Part shown: in pieces, positions 1 to 11,249 of the stretch | Layout: each line of letters begins with the position of its first letter | Position numbering within the stretch: position 1 is the stretch's first letter | Assembly: GCA_030015575.1 (NCBI GenBank) | Contig: CM057346.1 | Coordinates: 114,185,899 to 114,249,898 of the forward strand | Direction: 5' to 3' | DNA from: Agapanthus africanus | Taxonomy: Eukaryota > Streptophyta > Magnoliopsida > Asparagales > Amaryllidaceae | DNA: 64,000 bases | The notes under the pieces: model-generated | Database searches by the model: none | What the model saw: only the letters and a program-made list of their open reading frames with translations | Told to the model about the DNA's origin: nothing | Position numbers and translations under genes: made by a program

Positions 1-95
1 GAAAAGAAGAAAGCCGCACTTCAACAGGCCACCGACCGCTCACCCGATCAATAACAAGGGCTCAGGAACAACAATAACAACAGAAGCTTCAGGAG

Positions 96-1362
96 ATGCT
101 GACTGTAATGGCCGCTCGCACCGGGCCAAAAGAAAGACCGGAGGCATCATCAGAACAGCATCACAAACAAGAAACTAATGCTGACTTCCTACGCAGGGTC
201 CTCGAAAAGAAGGACAGAGAAGCAACAGAACAAGCTGCCAATATAAAACAAATGGCGCTTCTCTTCCAAAACATGGTAGGGATGATGTTACAGCGGGATC
301 CTCCAGCTGAAGACCCTCCGATCATTATTGAAGACGATAAAGGGAAGACATCTAATCCTCCTCTGGCTCTTTCAGCAGCCAAAGAGGAAACCATTTCCAA
401 AGCCGTACTGGATGACTATATAGCTCAGCAAATACGAGCTCACCAGGTGAATGAAGCGGCCGGCCAAGTCGTCAAAACTGGGCGACCGTATCCAAGCTGG
501 TATGAACAAATAAAATAGCCGCCTGGATACACAATCCCCAAATTGATGTGTACAAAGGACGGGCAATCCTCACCGGCACGTCGCCTAGTTTAGAGCTCTT
601 TGCGGCAACACCGGGGGCGATGATAAGCTTTTGCTCCATCAATTCGTCAGCAGCTTATCGGAGACGTCCTTCAAATGGTATTCCGAACTTCCAAACGACT
701 CTGTCAAGACTTTTGCGGAAATTTAGCTGTTATTCACCCAGCGATTCGCGAGTGCTAGTTAACGCACCCCGATAACAGCATTGATCAATGCCAGGGTGAA
801 GCCAGGTGAGACGTGGGTCTAATATATGATACGATGGAGGAATCTGTGGTTAAAATGCGAACTACGGATCGAAGAAGCAACGGCGGTGGGTATCTTCATG
901 GGCACTCTGGACCCTCATGCAACTATCTCCGAGTTCATGATGTTCTTCAAGACGACTACTTTCCAGGCCTTGATCGAAAAACTGGCCCAAATGGACCAAA
1001 TGGGTCATAGACCGTCTCCTCCAAAGCCGGACTCTCGAAATGAGAAGGGAAAGGTAAAAGCGATCATCGTCGCCAATGCTCAACAGCAGTCCGGTGGCCC
1101 AAGACCAGTTAATCGCAAAAATAACAGAACTCGATCTCTTGAAGATAAAATGAGTCTCCCTTACTCGTTCCCTAGAGACAAGACGAAGAGGTTATTCAAG
1201 CTTGCACTGCACAACAGGCTCATCAATCTACCGGAGCCAAGACGCCCAGCGCAACCCGGCGACATTAGCAATCCTAACTACTGCCCTTATCACCGAATGT
1301 TGGGCCATCCGATCGAGGATTGTTACATCTTCAAAAGCTGGATAGAAGATCAATACCAGTAG
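96..1362 (+). pseudogene. gag: Tat gag (capsid-like), frameshifted
   Basis: Encodes the structural Gag precursor of the Tat element. An acidic, coiled N-terminal part (96-518) ends in a PYPSWY-like motif that precedes the capsid fold in Tat gag. The capsid part (about 520-1010) is recognisable only by jumping between three frames: YKG in one, the F-x-WYSELP-like stretch in another, then RWRNLWLKCE from 826. So at least three frameshifts and a TAG at 516-518 break it. After the capsid comes a basic linker and a knuckle-like module, C-x2-H-x4-GH-x4-C (about 1285-1325), ending in EDQY. The TAG at 1360-1362 replaces a Gln codon: the parallel module at 14.3 kb reads QYQQG where this one reads QYQ-stop-G. 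The true start is probably upstream of the window. Confidence 0.75.
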
Positions 1363-2364
1363 GGAAAATTCGTATTATTTAAGAATTGGAAGGTGAACCC
1401 GCCTCGGCCACACACTCCTAGGAAAATAGATACACCGAGGGCATCATGCTCTTTTGTAGAAGAAGCTCCATGGGAGGTCACTCTTTCAGCCAAGAGAAAA
1501 AGTTTGCTGAAAGATCTCCACATATGTCCGGCAATTAGATGGAAGAATCCACTGGAGCCTGAGATCATTGAGGGGATGCTGAAACCGCGTCCAACTCCAA
1601 AAATCAGTGGTGATAGCCAAAGCTCGCACACCCAGCCGTCGAAATCTTCGAAAAAGAAGAAGAAATCCAAGAAGCCCGTGAAGTCTGGCGAAAAGCGCAC
1701 GGACCTACAAATACAGATTGACACGCTGGAAGAGTATAACCAGAAGGCGCGGACTCCAATCACGCTCCAAGAGTTCCTCAGCCACGTCCTTGAGGACAGG
1801 AATGACGATAATGGAGAAGACTCGTCGGATGAATTTGAAGATTACGTGGAAAGTTGCCATATGATCTTTCACTCGTCGATAGACGATGAAGAGGCTCCTT
1901 GCACAAAGAAACTGGGGGCAGGTCCCGAGCCAGAACTTCTGGGGCCATCAGATGAAATAATTGATGCATTCTTGAATACGGCTCTTCTTAAAAGCAAAGC
2001 TGATCGGGAGCGCGAGATGGCAATATTTGAAAAGGCCAAACGCCGGCAACTGGACGAGAGAGCTGAGACACTCCCGCCAAATCAAAGTACATCCTCCGCA
2101 AACAAAAACAGGTTTAAGATGAGGAAGAGATCCGCCAAAGCCATATCGATAGGAATGAAGCTACCACCCTCCGAAGCGAACACCCTTGGTGAAGCAGAAA
2201 CACATCCTAGCTACTGCTTATATCATTAAATGATTTCTCACCCCACCGAAGAGTGCGACGCTTTTAAGAGATGGTGGCAGGGATATGTTGCTCACCGGCA
2301 ACATTTCAAGCGGATGAAACGCAAAACTCGTCGGGAGCAAAAGGAATATGACCGAGGAGCATAA
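1363..2364 (+). pseudogene. Tat gag-pol spacer with second, decayed knuckle module
   Basis: Continues the 826-1362 frame past its TAG. It opens with GKFxLFKNWKVNPP, runs through a Lys-rich stretch (about 1640-1700) and an acidic stretch rich in Asp/Glu (about 1790-1890), then ends in a second copy of the module: C-x2-H, a TAA stop (2227-2229), then SHPTEEC and a Trp-rich tail up to TAA at 2362-2364. The flanking text (SKADREREMAIFEKAKRRQL) is clearly related to the text before the third module at about 13.86 kb (HNREMAIYEKARMQRL), so a whole block rather than only the knuckle was duplicated. Function unknown; probably nucleic-acid-binding Gag or linker. Confidence 0.6.
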
Positions 2365-2442
2365 AAGAACTACCAGCAACTGTCGCACGGTCAACGCAGG
2401 GGGATCGCAAGTTCTTCCCTACGGGAGTGACTCTGACAAAGA

Positions 2443-3076
2443 ATGGCTCTTGGCCCTCTCTTTAAGGAGTCCACCTCGAGAAAAGAGGATGAACCAAAGA
2501 CCTGTGAAAATATTCAGCTGCGTAACCGTACGCTGCCCGAAAAGAATCTTGGTCCCTCGAACAGTGGGTCAAATAGAAAAGATAAGAGGAAAGAAAAAAT
2601 CCCCGAGGATATTATCCTTGATGACCAAGCCGTCAAAAAGCTGACAGCCAAGGACCTGCCAAAGAAAAGTAAGGTGGACTACAACGTTTTGGCACACTTG
2701 AGGAAGATACCTTCGCAGCTCAGTATTCTCGACGCCCTTCTGCTATCCAAAGAGAAGTTCCAAACATTCCTCGCCGAAGAAAAGATGAAGGACAAGCTGG
2801 AAGAAGTACATACAGCCGATATCACCTTCGGCGATGAAGATCTCCTACTTGGGACATGTGAACACAACCGTCCCCTATATATCTTCGGGTACTGTTATGA
2901 CATCAAGATAGGTAAAATTCTGGTCGACAATGGGTCCTCCGTCAACCTCCTTAACGTGAGGGTGTTCAAAGAAATATGCATGAGTGTTCAACACCTCGCT
3001 CGGGATAAGATCACCATCTCCGGGTTCGACTCTCAGTCATCCCGGACACTTGGGTCCGTGATACTGACGTTGCAGT
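2443..3076 (+). pseudogene. pro: Tat aspartic protease, cut by copia insertion
   Basis: Retropepsin that would process Gag-Pol. The N-terminal linker is basic. The protease core begins near the ITFGDEDL motif and has the active-site motif VDNGSSVNLL, with Asp at 2926-2928. The usual family motif is D-T/S-G; Asn in the second position (DNGSS) is common in Tat proteases, so I do not call it inactivating. The frame is open until the copia LTR starts at 3077. It resumes at 13481 if one copy of the 5 bp target duplication is removed: the text runs from VILTLQ to FGLLVTDIKFHVIDA. This restored continuity independently supports the insertion boundaries. Confidence 0.8.
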
Positions 3077-5294
3077 TGTAGGGTTCCTAGGCACCCTAAT
3101 GAGGTCTCACAAGGCATCGATCATGCCAAATTAAAAATTTACGGTGCCGAGAAACCCTAAACTACGGATCGATAACTAGATGTTTAGGCGAAAAAGAACT
3201 AGTTAACAAATTAACTAATGAGAATACGGAAATACAACCTTTGTAGATCCGGTGCTCCACCTCCATAGCTCCGCAACGAAGTCCTCTCCGCTGTCCAAAA
3301 AGAATCCGGGCTCTTGTGTCGGCTTCGTCGGAGAATGGGCAAGCTAGGTCGTCGATGTCCATGCCGAAGATGATCTACGTCGAGGCATCGATGAATCAAG
3401 CTCCACCTTCACCAAGTCATGAAACTTGTGAAGGAAACACACTCTACTACTTGGCAAGAGGTAGAGGATGAAGAAATAGGAAGTGGGTAGACTTTAGAAT
3501 TGGATTTCTCACTCATTTCCATCACTTGCCATTGATGGGGCAAGCTTTCTTCACTTAAAGAATGAAGAAGAAGAAGGAAATAGTTATGATAAGTTAATTA
3601 GAAAAAATAAAAGAATAACAATACTTATCATAACACTAACCATGGTAATGTGTAGAGAATCAATCATGGTTAAATGGGATGGTTAGGGTTAAGCATGAGA
3701 CAAAATGGTTGCTAAAGTCAAAGTCTTCATGAAGCTTCATGAACAAAACAAAAGAAGCCACCATTTTCTCATTTGCTTTTCATTTTCCAAAATGAATAAA
3801 TGAATAAATAAATAGATATGAAAATGTAAACCCTAACCATTACATAACCATGGTTTAAACTTTACACAAAACACAAGTTAGCATGCATCATCAAACATGA
3901 TACATACAAGTGCACAAAGGTATATCGCATATACAATGCGCACATCCGAATGAGAAAATCCATCTAAAGTGAACCGATACTAGTTAATGCAAAGCAATAT
4001 ATCAAATATATAAATATGCATTAAATCATTAAATCAACACTTGATTCAATGATCCGGTCATGTCGCACACAACCGACTAGTATACAATGTATTGGCTTAT
4101 CGAATCAACGCTTGAATCGATAACTAGGTTATATCGCATACAACCATTCGATACATTCATCGCGAGAATGAAATACGGTATCACATACACGCATTATTCT
4201 CGGTCCCGCACATATCTCATATGCGCTCCTATTTCGTTTCGCTTGAGCCAGGAAACCTCTGTGTAGGACTCTAAAGACTCGTCAATACGCCGGCAGCAGG
4301 TGATGATCATATCAAACACCCACAAGCCGCAAGCGGTCTGCTAAACGTAACGGCCACCCGGGTATTGAGCGATCTGAAGATCGACGAGCAAGTCCGCTCA
4401 CACTCCAGTGAATCCGACCAGTAACACTACCGTACAGTCCGGTCTGATCGTCTGATCTGTCGCATATCTCGCCTAGGGGTGGTAAACGTCAGACCCCAAT
4501 AGCTCAATAAGTCGTGTCGATATGAGGTCTATAACACTTCGAGAAACCACTGGTAACACTTACCAGTAAATCTCAGCAACCCTGGCCAGGGATTTCCTGT
4601 TATAGCCAATCGAACACAGCACAACATCAACCGCCTATACCGGGAGAGACGAATCCCCTCCTATCGCTCATTGCCTCCATGTGACTCGGGACTGTACCCA
4701 AAAACCACCGTTTTGCACGCCCTCTTGGACATGGTAAGATGGAAATCAAAGCACGGTGGGAACCACACAAGACTCTATGACGATCTCGGGTCAACAGACT
4801 ACTCTGTACCAGTGTCACCAGAGAACTGCCATCTGACGTGAGGTATAATACCATCTGGGAGTTCTCGGCGAGTCCATCCAGTGTACCCAGTCTCTACTGA
4901 GCACCCGTATATCATCTCTGATGTCAAACACCAATGGATATGGGATCATCCATCGCCCATCTATATGGGTCGAGAAGGTATACGCTAGTCTACTCTGGTA
5001 TATCGATGCCCCGTCTCGATACACCCACGACTAGGGACTTTGAAGGATGTACTTATAGACTACCATGTCCCCACTAGTATGATCCGCATCATAGTCCAGG
5101 TAGTCAAGTACAGATCCTAAGGGCTTTACCAACATGTAACAGAGAGACAATCAGCATACACGTTAAGGTAAAGGGTAACCAGATAGCATACTATCATGTC
5201 GAGCAAGAAAGTCCTCCCTATATATGTCCCAGCATCCACTACAATATACATCCTATGTACAGTAATGGCCTCTAGAGCATACATATAACTAACA
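3077..5294 (-). repeat. 3' LTR of nested copia element
   Basis: 2218 bp, TGTAGGG...CTAACA on the + strand. Nearly identical to 11250-13475; the length difference of 8 bp is accounted for by one extra pair of AATA-type units in the other LTR (near 11975). Its right part, with phrases such as CTCTAAAGACTCG, CCGCAAGCGG and GGAACTGCCATCTGACG, is shared in diverged form with the LTRs at 28001, 46100, 48498 and 54035. That makes it one branch of a large LTR family in this genome. Short ORFs inside it are not genes. Confidence 0.93.
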
Positions 5295-5305
5295 ATCTCC
5301 CACTT
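5295..5305 (-). other. Polypurine tract of nested copia element
   Basis: On the - strand this reads AAGTGGGAGAT directly before the 3' LTR. This is the usual plant copia plus-strand primer, and the same sequence abuts the LTR ends at 37206, 46091 and 56056. Confidence 0.85.
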
Positions 5306-6376
5306 GCACTAGGGCCATCTGTAGCAGTGGTTGTAGTATCTCATACTCAACCATCCCATAAAAGTCTCTCTCTGGGAATAGGCCTTTGTGAGTGGATCCG
5401 CTGTGTTGTCCTCTGAATCTTCTCTCCTAACCTCGATCTTCCCTGGTGATCAACCATCTCCATGATCAAGTGATACTGCCTTAGAATATGTCTGGATCAC
5501 TGATGGGACCGGCGTTCCTTGGCATAAGCCACAACTCCATTGTCACACAATGGGAGGAACATAGTTCATCTCATGAACCAATATACACCCAAATAGCCTC
5601 TTTGGTAGCATCTTAAGTAGCGATGTATCCTGCCTTTATCGTCTATTATGTTACGGTATCTAGCTTGGAACTCTTCCAACATACCGTCCCTTAAATGAGG
5701 GTAAAGACAATGCCTGTGACTGACACTCAGTCATCATTATCACTCTGGAACCTTTCCAGTGATTCTCCCCAGGATCGATTGATACCATCTCACTACAACT
5801 AGTGAGATTCCTAACATCCATTTAGATCTATCTCATAGATTCAAAATCCAGGATTTAGTAGGTATCACTTTGATCCTTATGTGGAGAATCATCGTGATAA
5901 GCGGAGATTGATCGATCGTAGCATAGGAAACTCCTTCCCCATCAAGAGTATGTCATCCACGTACTCTACGAGGATCGTCACCATACTCCCTACTACCTTT
6001 TTGTTTATACAAGGTTCATCTACCATTTTGATGATGTCAAACTGTTTGACCAATCCATCAAAATAGATGTTCCAACTCCGCGATGCCTGCTTTAATCCTA
6101 TAAAGCATCTTGCACACGTTTCCACTGCACCCACTGTCTACGAAGCCCTCTGGCTGTGTACTTATAGACGTACTCTTCTAAAACATCATTTAGAAAAGCA
6201 GTCATGACACCCAACCACCAGATATCGTAGTCATGGTATGCAGCCGTGGCAAGTAGGATCTGGATGGACTTAAGCATAGCTACTTGAAAAGGTTTCATCA
6301 TTATCCACACCTGGTCGATGACGAAAATCTTTAACAAGTCTAGCTTTGAAAGTCTCAACTTTTCCATGTACACCAA
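5295..6376 (-). pseudogene. pol: Copia reverse transcriptase, degenerate
   Basis: - strand pieces (6098-6376, then 5889-6134) contain copia RT landmarks: a Q-V-W region, an MLKSIQILLA stretch, GLKQASRSWNIYFD, and the catalytic box YVDDILLMG. The pieces are in different frames, so at least one frameshift lies near 6100. Between 5295 and 5888 the RNase H part is too decayed to read, although short phrases align by eye with the better preserved element at 56070-57587. The RT box itself is intact, but the protein cannot be made. Confidence 0.75.
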
Positions 6377-6399
6377 GTAATCTTCTCAAGATATACTTG

Positions 6400-6768
6400 C
6401 TCCTGATGGGGATTTAACCCTTCAGATATAGCAACCAAAGTCCATACTTTGCTGGTGTATAAGGATTCCATCTCAGATCACTAAACATCCAGCCATTCTT
6501 ACAGAGTCTCACTCCTGATGGCCAGCTCGAAACTAGTTGGGTCATCATCTCATGATGCAATCCTCGCTCCCACTGTCATAGAGAAACCGAAGTATCTCTC
6601 AGGTGGGTTAGGAACCCTACTAGATCGGCGGAGAGGCTGAAGTTCGTTGGAATCTACTGAATCCTTTGGCTCTATCAAATCACCTGCTGCAGTTTGTATG
6701 GCTGGAACATTTCCAGTTCTACATAACAGACCTTGCCTCGAGCTTGTCCGGATTTTGCTTTTAGACAT
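6400..6768 (-). pseudogene. Copia integrase/RT linker remnant
   Basis: - strand text matches, in order, the linker of the copia element at 57627-57956: LRRSSRVPNPPERYFGF (there LRRSSRQSHPPERYYGF), followed towards the RT by the region preceding the N-terminal RT motif. RRSSR-x-PPERY is a standard landmark between integrase and RT in plant copia polyproteins. Broken by stops and indels. Confidence 0.65.
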
Positions 6769-7065
6769 AGGCCGTCAACCCCAAATCTTAACTAATTTAA
6801 GATACGGGCTCTTCCCTTATCATATCAAATATGAAGTGGTAGGCAACTGATTTGATTTGAACCCTATTCAATAGGTATGCAGCTTCTCAAGTGCATAACA
6901 CCCAAAAAGGAAATAGGTAACTCAGTAGTACTCATCATAGAGCACACCTTATCATATAGGGTGTGATTGCTCCGCCTCGATATACCATCGTGCTATGATG
7001 TATACAGAGGAGTAATGCTGAGAGAGAATCTCATTCTTCTTTAGAATAGTCCAGTATTTCCGTGC

Positions 7066-7578
7066 TCAAGTATTCTCCTCCTTGATCTCATCGAAGGACA
7101 TAATACTTATACCCATGTTTTGGTTCTTTACTTCTAAATCATATTCTGTGAATATCTCAAAAGGTTCGGACTCATGTTCCAACAGGAACATATGACTGAA
7201 TCTTGAGAGATTATCAGAGAATGTAATGAAGTACAAAGAACCGGTTTTGGCATGTGTAGACAGGGGACCTACATACATCAACATGTATCATCCAAGAGTT
7301 CAGTAACTCTTTCTCTGTTTCCAATAAACGGAGCTATGGTCATCTTATCTTTGTGACATGACTGGCGAGTTTCATAAGATGTAAGTTCAAACTGATTTAA
7401 ATATGCATCTATATGTAACTCTAGCTAGTCGGGTCACATTGATCTGACCTAGTCTACAATGCCTCAAGAAGAATTCGTTCAGTTCTGAACTTTTCCTCTT
7501 GTGTGTGTTCTGTATACTTAGAACTGCAGTTTGATTTAGAACATTAAAGCTTTTAGATAACGTGCCTGAATCGATCAA
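7066..7578 (-). pseudogene. Copia GAG-pre-integrase and integrase remnant
   Basis: On the - strand, 7387-7578 carries the pre-integrase zinc-binding landmark LRHCRLGQIN (family form L-W-H-x-R-L-G-H). 7066-7284 carries the start of the integrase core: VGPLSTHAKTGSLYFITFSDNLSRFSHMFLLEHESE. The catalytic residues are not all recognisable and the frame is broken. Its order relative to RT (integrase before RT) fixes it as copia rather than gypsy. Confidence 0.7.
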
Positions 7579-7802
7579 CTTTTGATATAGGAAATGTTCA
7601 AAACATTATCCAACAATACAAAATTTTATCATTTCTTTACTAATAAAGAGATAGATACGATTTTGTATATCAGGTTCGGTATCTAATAACATTCGTTCAG
7701 AATCAATGTATCGGTAATACAGGGTGACAGTGACCAACAGACAAGGCTGCAACTCTTGCCCCGTTTTCTGCCTCATGAAACTTATCACCCGTTCTCAGTT
7801 CT

Positions 7803-8060
7803 CTACCTAGCTGTAGCCCAATGTAACAGATTACATATCTGGGATCCTGATCTGGTATCACATACCCAGGATGTAGAGGATACAGAGAAACAGTTCTTTG
7901 TAATGAACACACCCGAAGATGATGCATCAGCATGCACTCTCTTCGTTTGGGCGGCACGGGAATTCTGGTAATCCCCAATTTCCTGCTCGGTCTTATAACA
8001 ATTATAAGTTGGAGCGGGACCAACGTTCCCTAGCTCAGTATAACAAGCGGGTTCGGTCAA
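7803..8060 (-). pseudogene. Copia Gag knuckle and protease remnant
   Basis: The - strand ORF has a partial CCHC remnant (CYKTEQEIGDYQ) followed about 30 residues later by WVCDTRSGSQICN. The latter matches the copia protease active site (W-x-x-D-[TS]-G-[AS]-[ST]-x-H-[IMV]-x), here with Arg inserted after DT and Gln for His, so it is non-functional. This is the last copia coding sequence recognisable towards the PBS. Confidence 0.65.
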
Positions 8061-8545
8061 TATTCCGTATTATTATCTTGATTAAGGCGTGATATGGTCG
8101 CTACCAGGAGAGAGAGAGAAGAAAATACTCAGCGTGCGCTCTTGCAAGAATAGATTGGTTATTATTTTATCTAATCAGGATGGCTCCCACTGCTTTTTAT
8201 CAAATCTTCCTTCAAACCCTAAAAGGAAAGACTAGCCGGGATTAATTACACACTACAAGTTCGCCAATCTTTCAGCCAGGCCAGTGTCGGTACTTTGAAG
8301 GAGGTCCCCCGTGCTTTCGCACGAACCTAATTAATGTAAACCTTGTTTTCCCAGAGGCGTAACCTCGTTAACACCTTTCTAGACACCTACTTGATCGGCT
8401 AATTGTAATGTATAAAACTCTCCCAGGAGTAACACTTACTCGCAGCGGGTATCGGGATCCAACTATCTCATAGAAGGTATGCAATCTCATTGCAAATTTC
8501 AACACTTGAAATTCCCGATAATATTTTGCCCCTAGCGTCCTATGA

Positions 8546-8742
8546 CCTTGACGCAGGCCAACAAACCATAGTCCGCTAGTCAAGTTCAACCCGTCATTTC
8601 CTGATTGAATTAAACCCACCTGCACGACCCTGACGCAGGCCAACAAAGTCGCACGACTACCCTAATCCAATCACATCATATGCTTATGCAGATAAGCACC
8701 AGTTAGCTACCGCACATTACGCCTTGACGCAGGCCAACAAAC
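8546..8742. repeat. Three spaced copies of a 19-20 bp repeat
   Basis: CTTGACGCAGGCCAACAAA or a one-base variant begins at about 8547, 8629 and 8723, spaced 82-94 bp, each followed by a short CGCACGA/GTAGCACGA-like stretch. Intervening sequence is not conserved enough for a simple tandem array. Confidence 0.75.
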
Positions 8743-8888
8743 GTAGCACGAATACTAACTACTACTTATCTGAAATGACGGAGGGCTACGACAGGTTTTT
8801 CTGAAAACCTATTGCGTAATGAACTTGATATCGTTGTAGAATCAAATGAATTTTGAAATGGAGTGTTTTTTAGGCTTTTCTAGTTTTG

Positions 8889-9130
8889 CTAAAGGAGTCA
8901 CTCCCGGTGAAGGGATCGTCGGTCCTTTCCTCGTCGAATGAGGTGCGGGATATATCATATATACCGCTGTGCAAAGCAAAAACTCTTAAAAGCAATCAAA
9001 AGACAAACCGAGTGTGTAGCATCTGCCAGTTATTTGCTAAAGGAGTCACTCCCGGTGAAGGGATCTCGGTCCTTTCCTTATCGAATAAGGTGCAGGATAT
9101 ATCATATATACCGCTGTGCAAAGCAAGAAC
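8889..9130. repeat. Direct duplication of ~93-96 bp
   Basis: 8889-8984 and 9038-9130 share CTAAAGGAGTCACTCCCGGT through ACCGCTGTGCAAAGCAA with a few substitutions and indels. The pair is bracketed by an inverted GTTGTAGAATC (8835) / GATTCTACAAC (9159), as if a small hairpin-ended unit had expanded internally. Confidence 0.75.
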
Positions 9131-11236
9131 TGTAGCTACCTGTTTTATTTTGAAATTCGATTCTACAACATCTTAGGTTTCTTTTATTTTCATTAATCAC
9201 ATTAATGAAGTCCCATCATTTAAGTACCTAAACATCACAGATAAATACGACGTACACTTATGCCATCCGCATTCGCCTCGATGTCCCCTCGTGCACCGTT
9301 AGGTTAGGTAACTAACGGCAGAGCGGGGCAGGGCTAGCACGGGTGTAAAACATAAGTAACGTCTATATAATATATCATATATACTATATATGTATCTATC
9401 ACAGAACATCACATGATCACATCACAGATATCGCAGCAGAAGAATCATATGAAATATTGGATATACTAGGACGTCCGTGTTTTCAATACGAGCCAGTATA
9501 AAACACGGATTCCACGGTCGCGATGAATAGCCAAACCCACACCCCTAGACCCCTACGAGAGCGGCAAGCAACCCTACCAATTCTAGAGTTAGGAGACCCG
9601 GACTCGACTCCTCGAGTTGGTCTCCCACTGGACTCCAGAACCCGGTTACTTGTGCTCCCCACCTTGGGTCTATCCTAGTGCGGAAAAGTAAATAATATAC
9701 AAAAGGTGATTACTTCCGCAACCTGGAAGCGCCCCAATAAAAGAATATTACATACAAGTTTTTACATGAATGAAAATGAAAAAACACTCATCTCACATAA
9801 AAACCCCCGGCTTTTCAAACACGACGATCCAATATAACATATCCAGCAACACATAACATCACATGTCATCAACGTAAGTAAACATGCGCATCCCAATTGT
9901 CGTTGAGATATAGCAACGAAACCGGCGATATCACATATTACACTTACGGTCACAGAAAAGAAAGTGTAAAACTACAACAGTTGGAATCCGCAATCTTTTC
10001 AAACATCGCATGCCTGACCAAATGAATTACTTAGACATCGCATGCCTAACAATTATAAACCCCGCATTTTAGTCTCATTATCGAAAACACTTTTCAATAT
10101 CGAGTCGGGCAATTCAACAAGATTCCCGAGATGCTGATCGAATGCTCGTCGCAAACTTCAGTAGGCGGCCGCACCCCTGATACCGTCGACGAAGTGCACC
10201 AAGGCGGAACACCGCTACCGCGAGCACCCGAACGGATGCTTTCGGCGACGGGGTTCTCCTACAGTCACTTGGTCGGGGCTATGGAGTGAGGCTGTCTATT
10301 AAGTTTACCCGGCGAGTATCCGCGTACGCTACGTGATTGCGACGGACTTTTGATCACATCAAAATTCCGTGGCAACCGATCAAGTGAGACTAAACTGCTA
10401 TGTTTATAACATTCATTAAGTTATCTCATAACTTCTTGTGAATTCCAATTATTGTATCCCATTCCGGATAAATAGAAAATGTCAAACTTTCCGATCGAAC
10501 AATCGAACACCCAAGTTTTCCCGACACCGATCAACACATGAAATAGGTTCAAAGACATTCACTTCATACCTCAGTACCAACGGTCCAGCCGTAGAAGGGT
10601 CAAGCCAACGCCTCACATGTGGTACGCCATACTGTCCCAAACCCGAAGGTTCAAAGGGCAGTTCAAGACGGTCACATAATCGAGTTAAGGTTTGTTGTCT
10701 TCTAGAGGGACCATCGCGTTACTTGCACTACTCAGAACGTCTTTTAACCACAGAAAAATCCAACACTTGGAATTATTCCGGCAGGGGAAAACTTGGGTAT
10801 TTATATCCAGTCGAACTCTTTAACATATTCTACAGTTATCTGGAAAAACACTTAGACAAAGTTTGATATTCCGATCGAATCGTCGATTCCCAATATAACC
10901 CCAGAGCACTCAATCTTAGAGTCAATTTAAAAATACCCAGAAAACTCAGTAGAATTTATCAGGAATTACTGTGCAATTAAGTATGGCTGACGTCACCTTT
11001 TGAGCGCGGAACAGCGGCAGAAGCCATGCTTCTGCCGCGGTTCCGCGGCTTAAGGAACTGTTCATGTGAAATATTTTGCATCGTAATTCTTATAATTCTT
11101 TACTGAATTTTTTAGACATTTTTAATATTAAAAAAACCCAGATTTTAAAAAATTTCCAGAGAGCTCATGGGTATATGGGTTTCGGGTTCGTCCGGACTTC
11201 AAACTCCGTCTAGACTTCGCCTAAGGCTCTAGCTAG

Positions 11237-11248
11237 GCTCTGATACCA
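11237..11248 (-). other. Primer binding site (initiator tRNA-Met)
   Basis: On the - strand this reads TGGTATCAGAGC, complementary to the 3' end of plant initiator tRNA-Met, one base from the 5' LTR. It fixes the element's orientation. Confidence 0.92.
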
Positions 11249-11249
11249 C

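Larger units (their letters stand above)
8061..11236. other. Non-coding leader-side region, origin unresolved
   Basis: About 3.2 kb between the copia protease remnant and the PBS where gag should lie. I find no Gag homology on either strand. It contains short direct repeats (8546-8742), a ~93 bp duplication (8889-9130), an AT palindromic stretch (about 9365-9395) and a GC-rich paired hairpin (11010-11046, GGCAGAAGCC...CCGCGGTTCCGCGG). Parts read like a decayed LTR of another element family, possibly a chromovirus, but I cannot place its ends. Confidence 0.5.

Noticed and set aside
10438..10866. 142-codon ORF
   Set aside because: No recognisable domain, starts and ends within degenerate non-coding sequence of the nested copia element, composition dominated by Ser/Arg/Thr/Asn.
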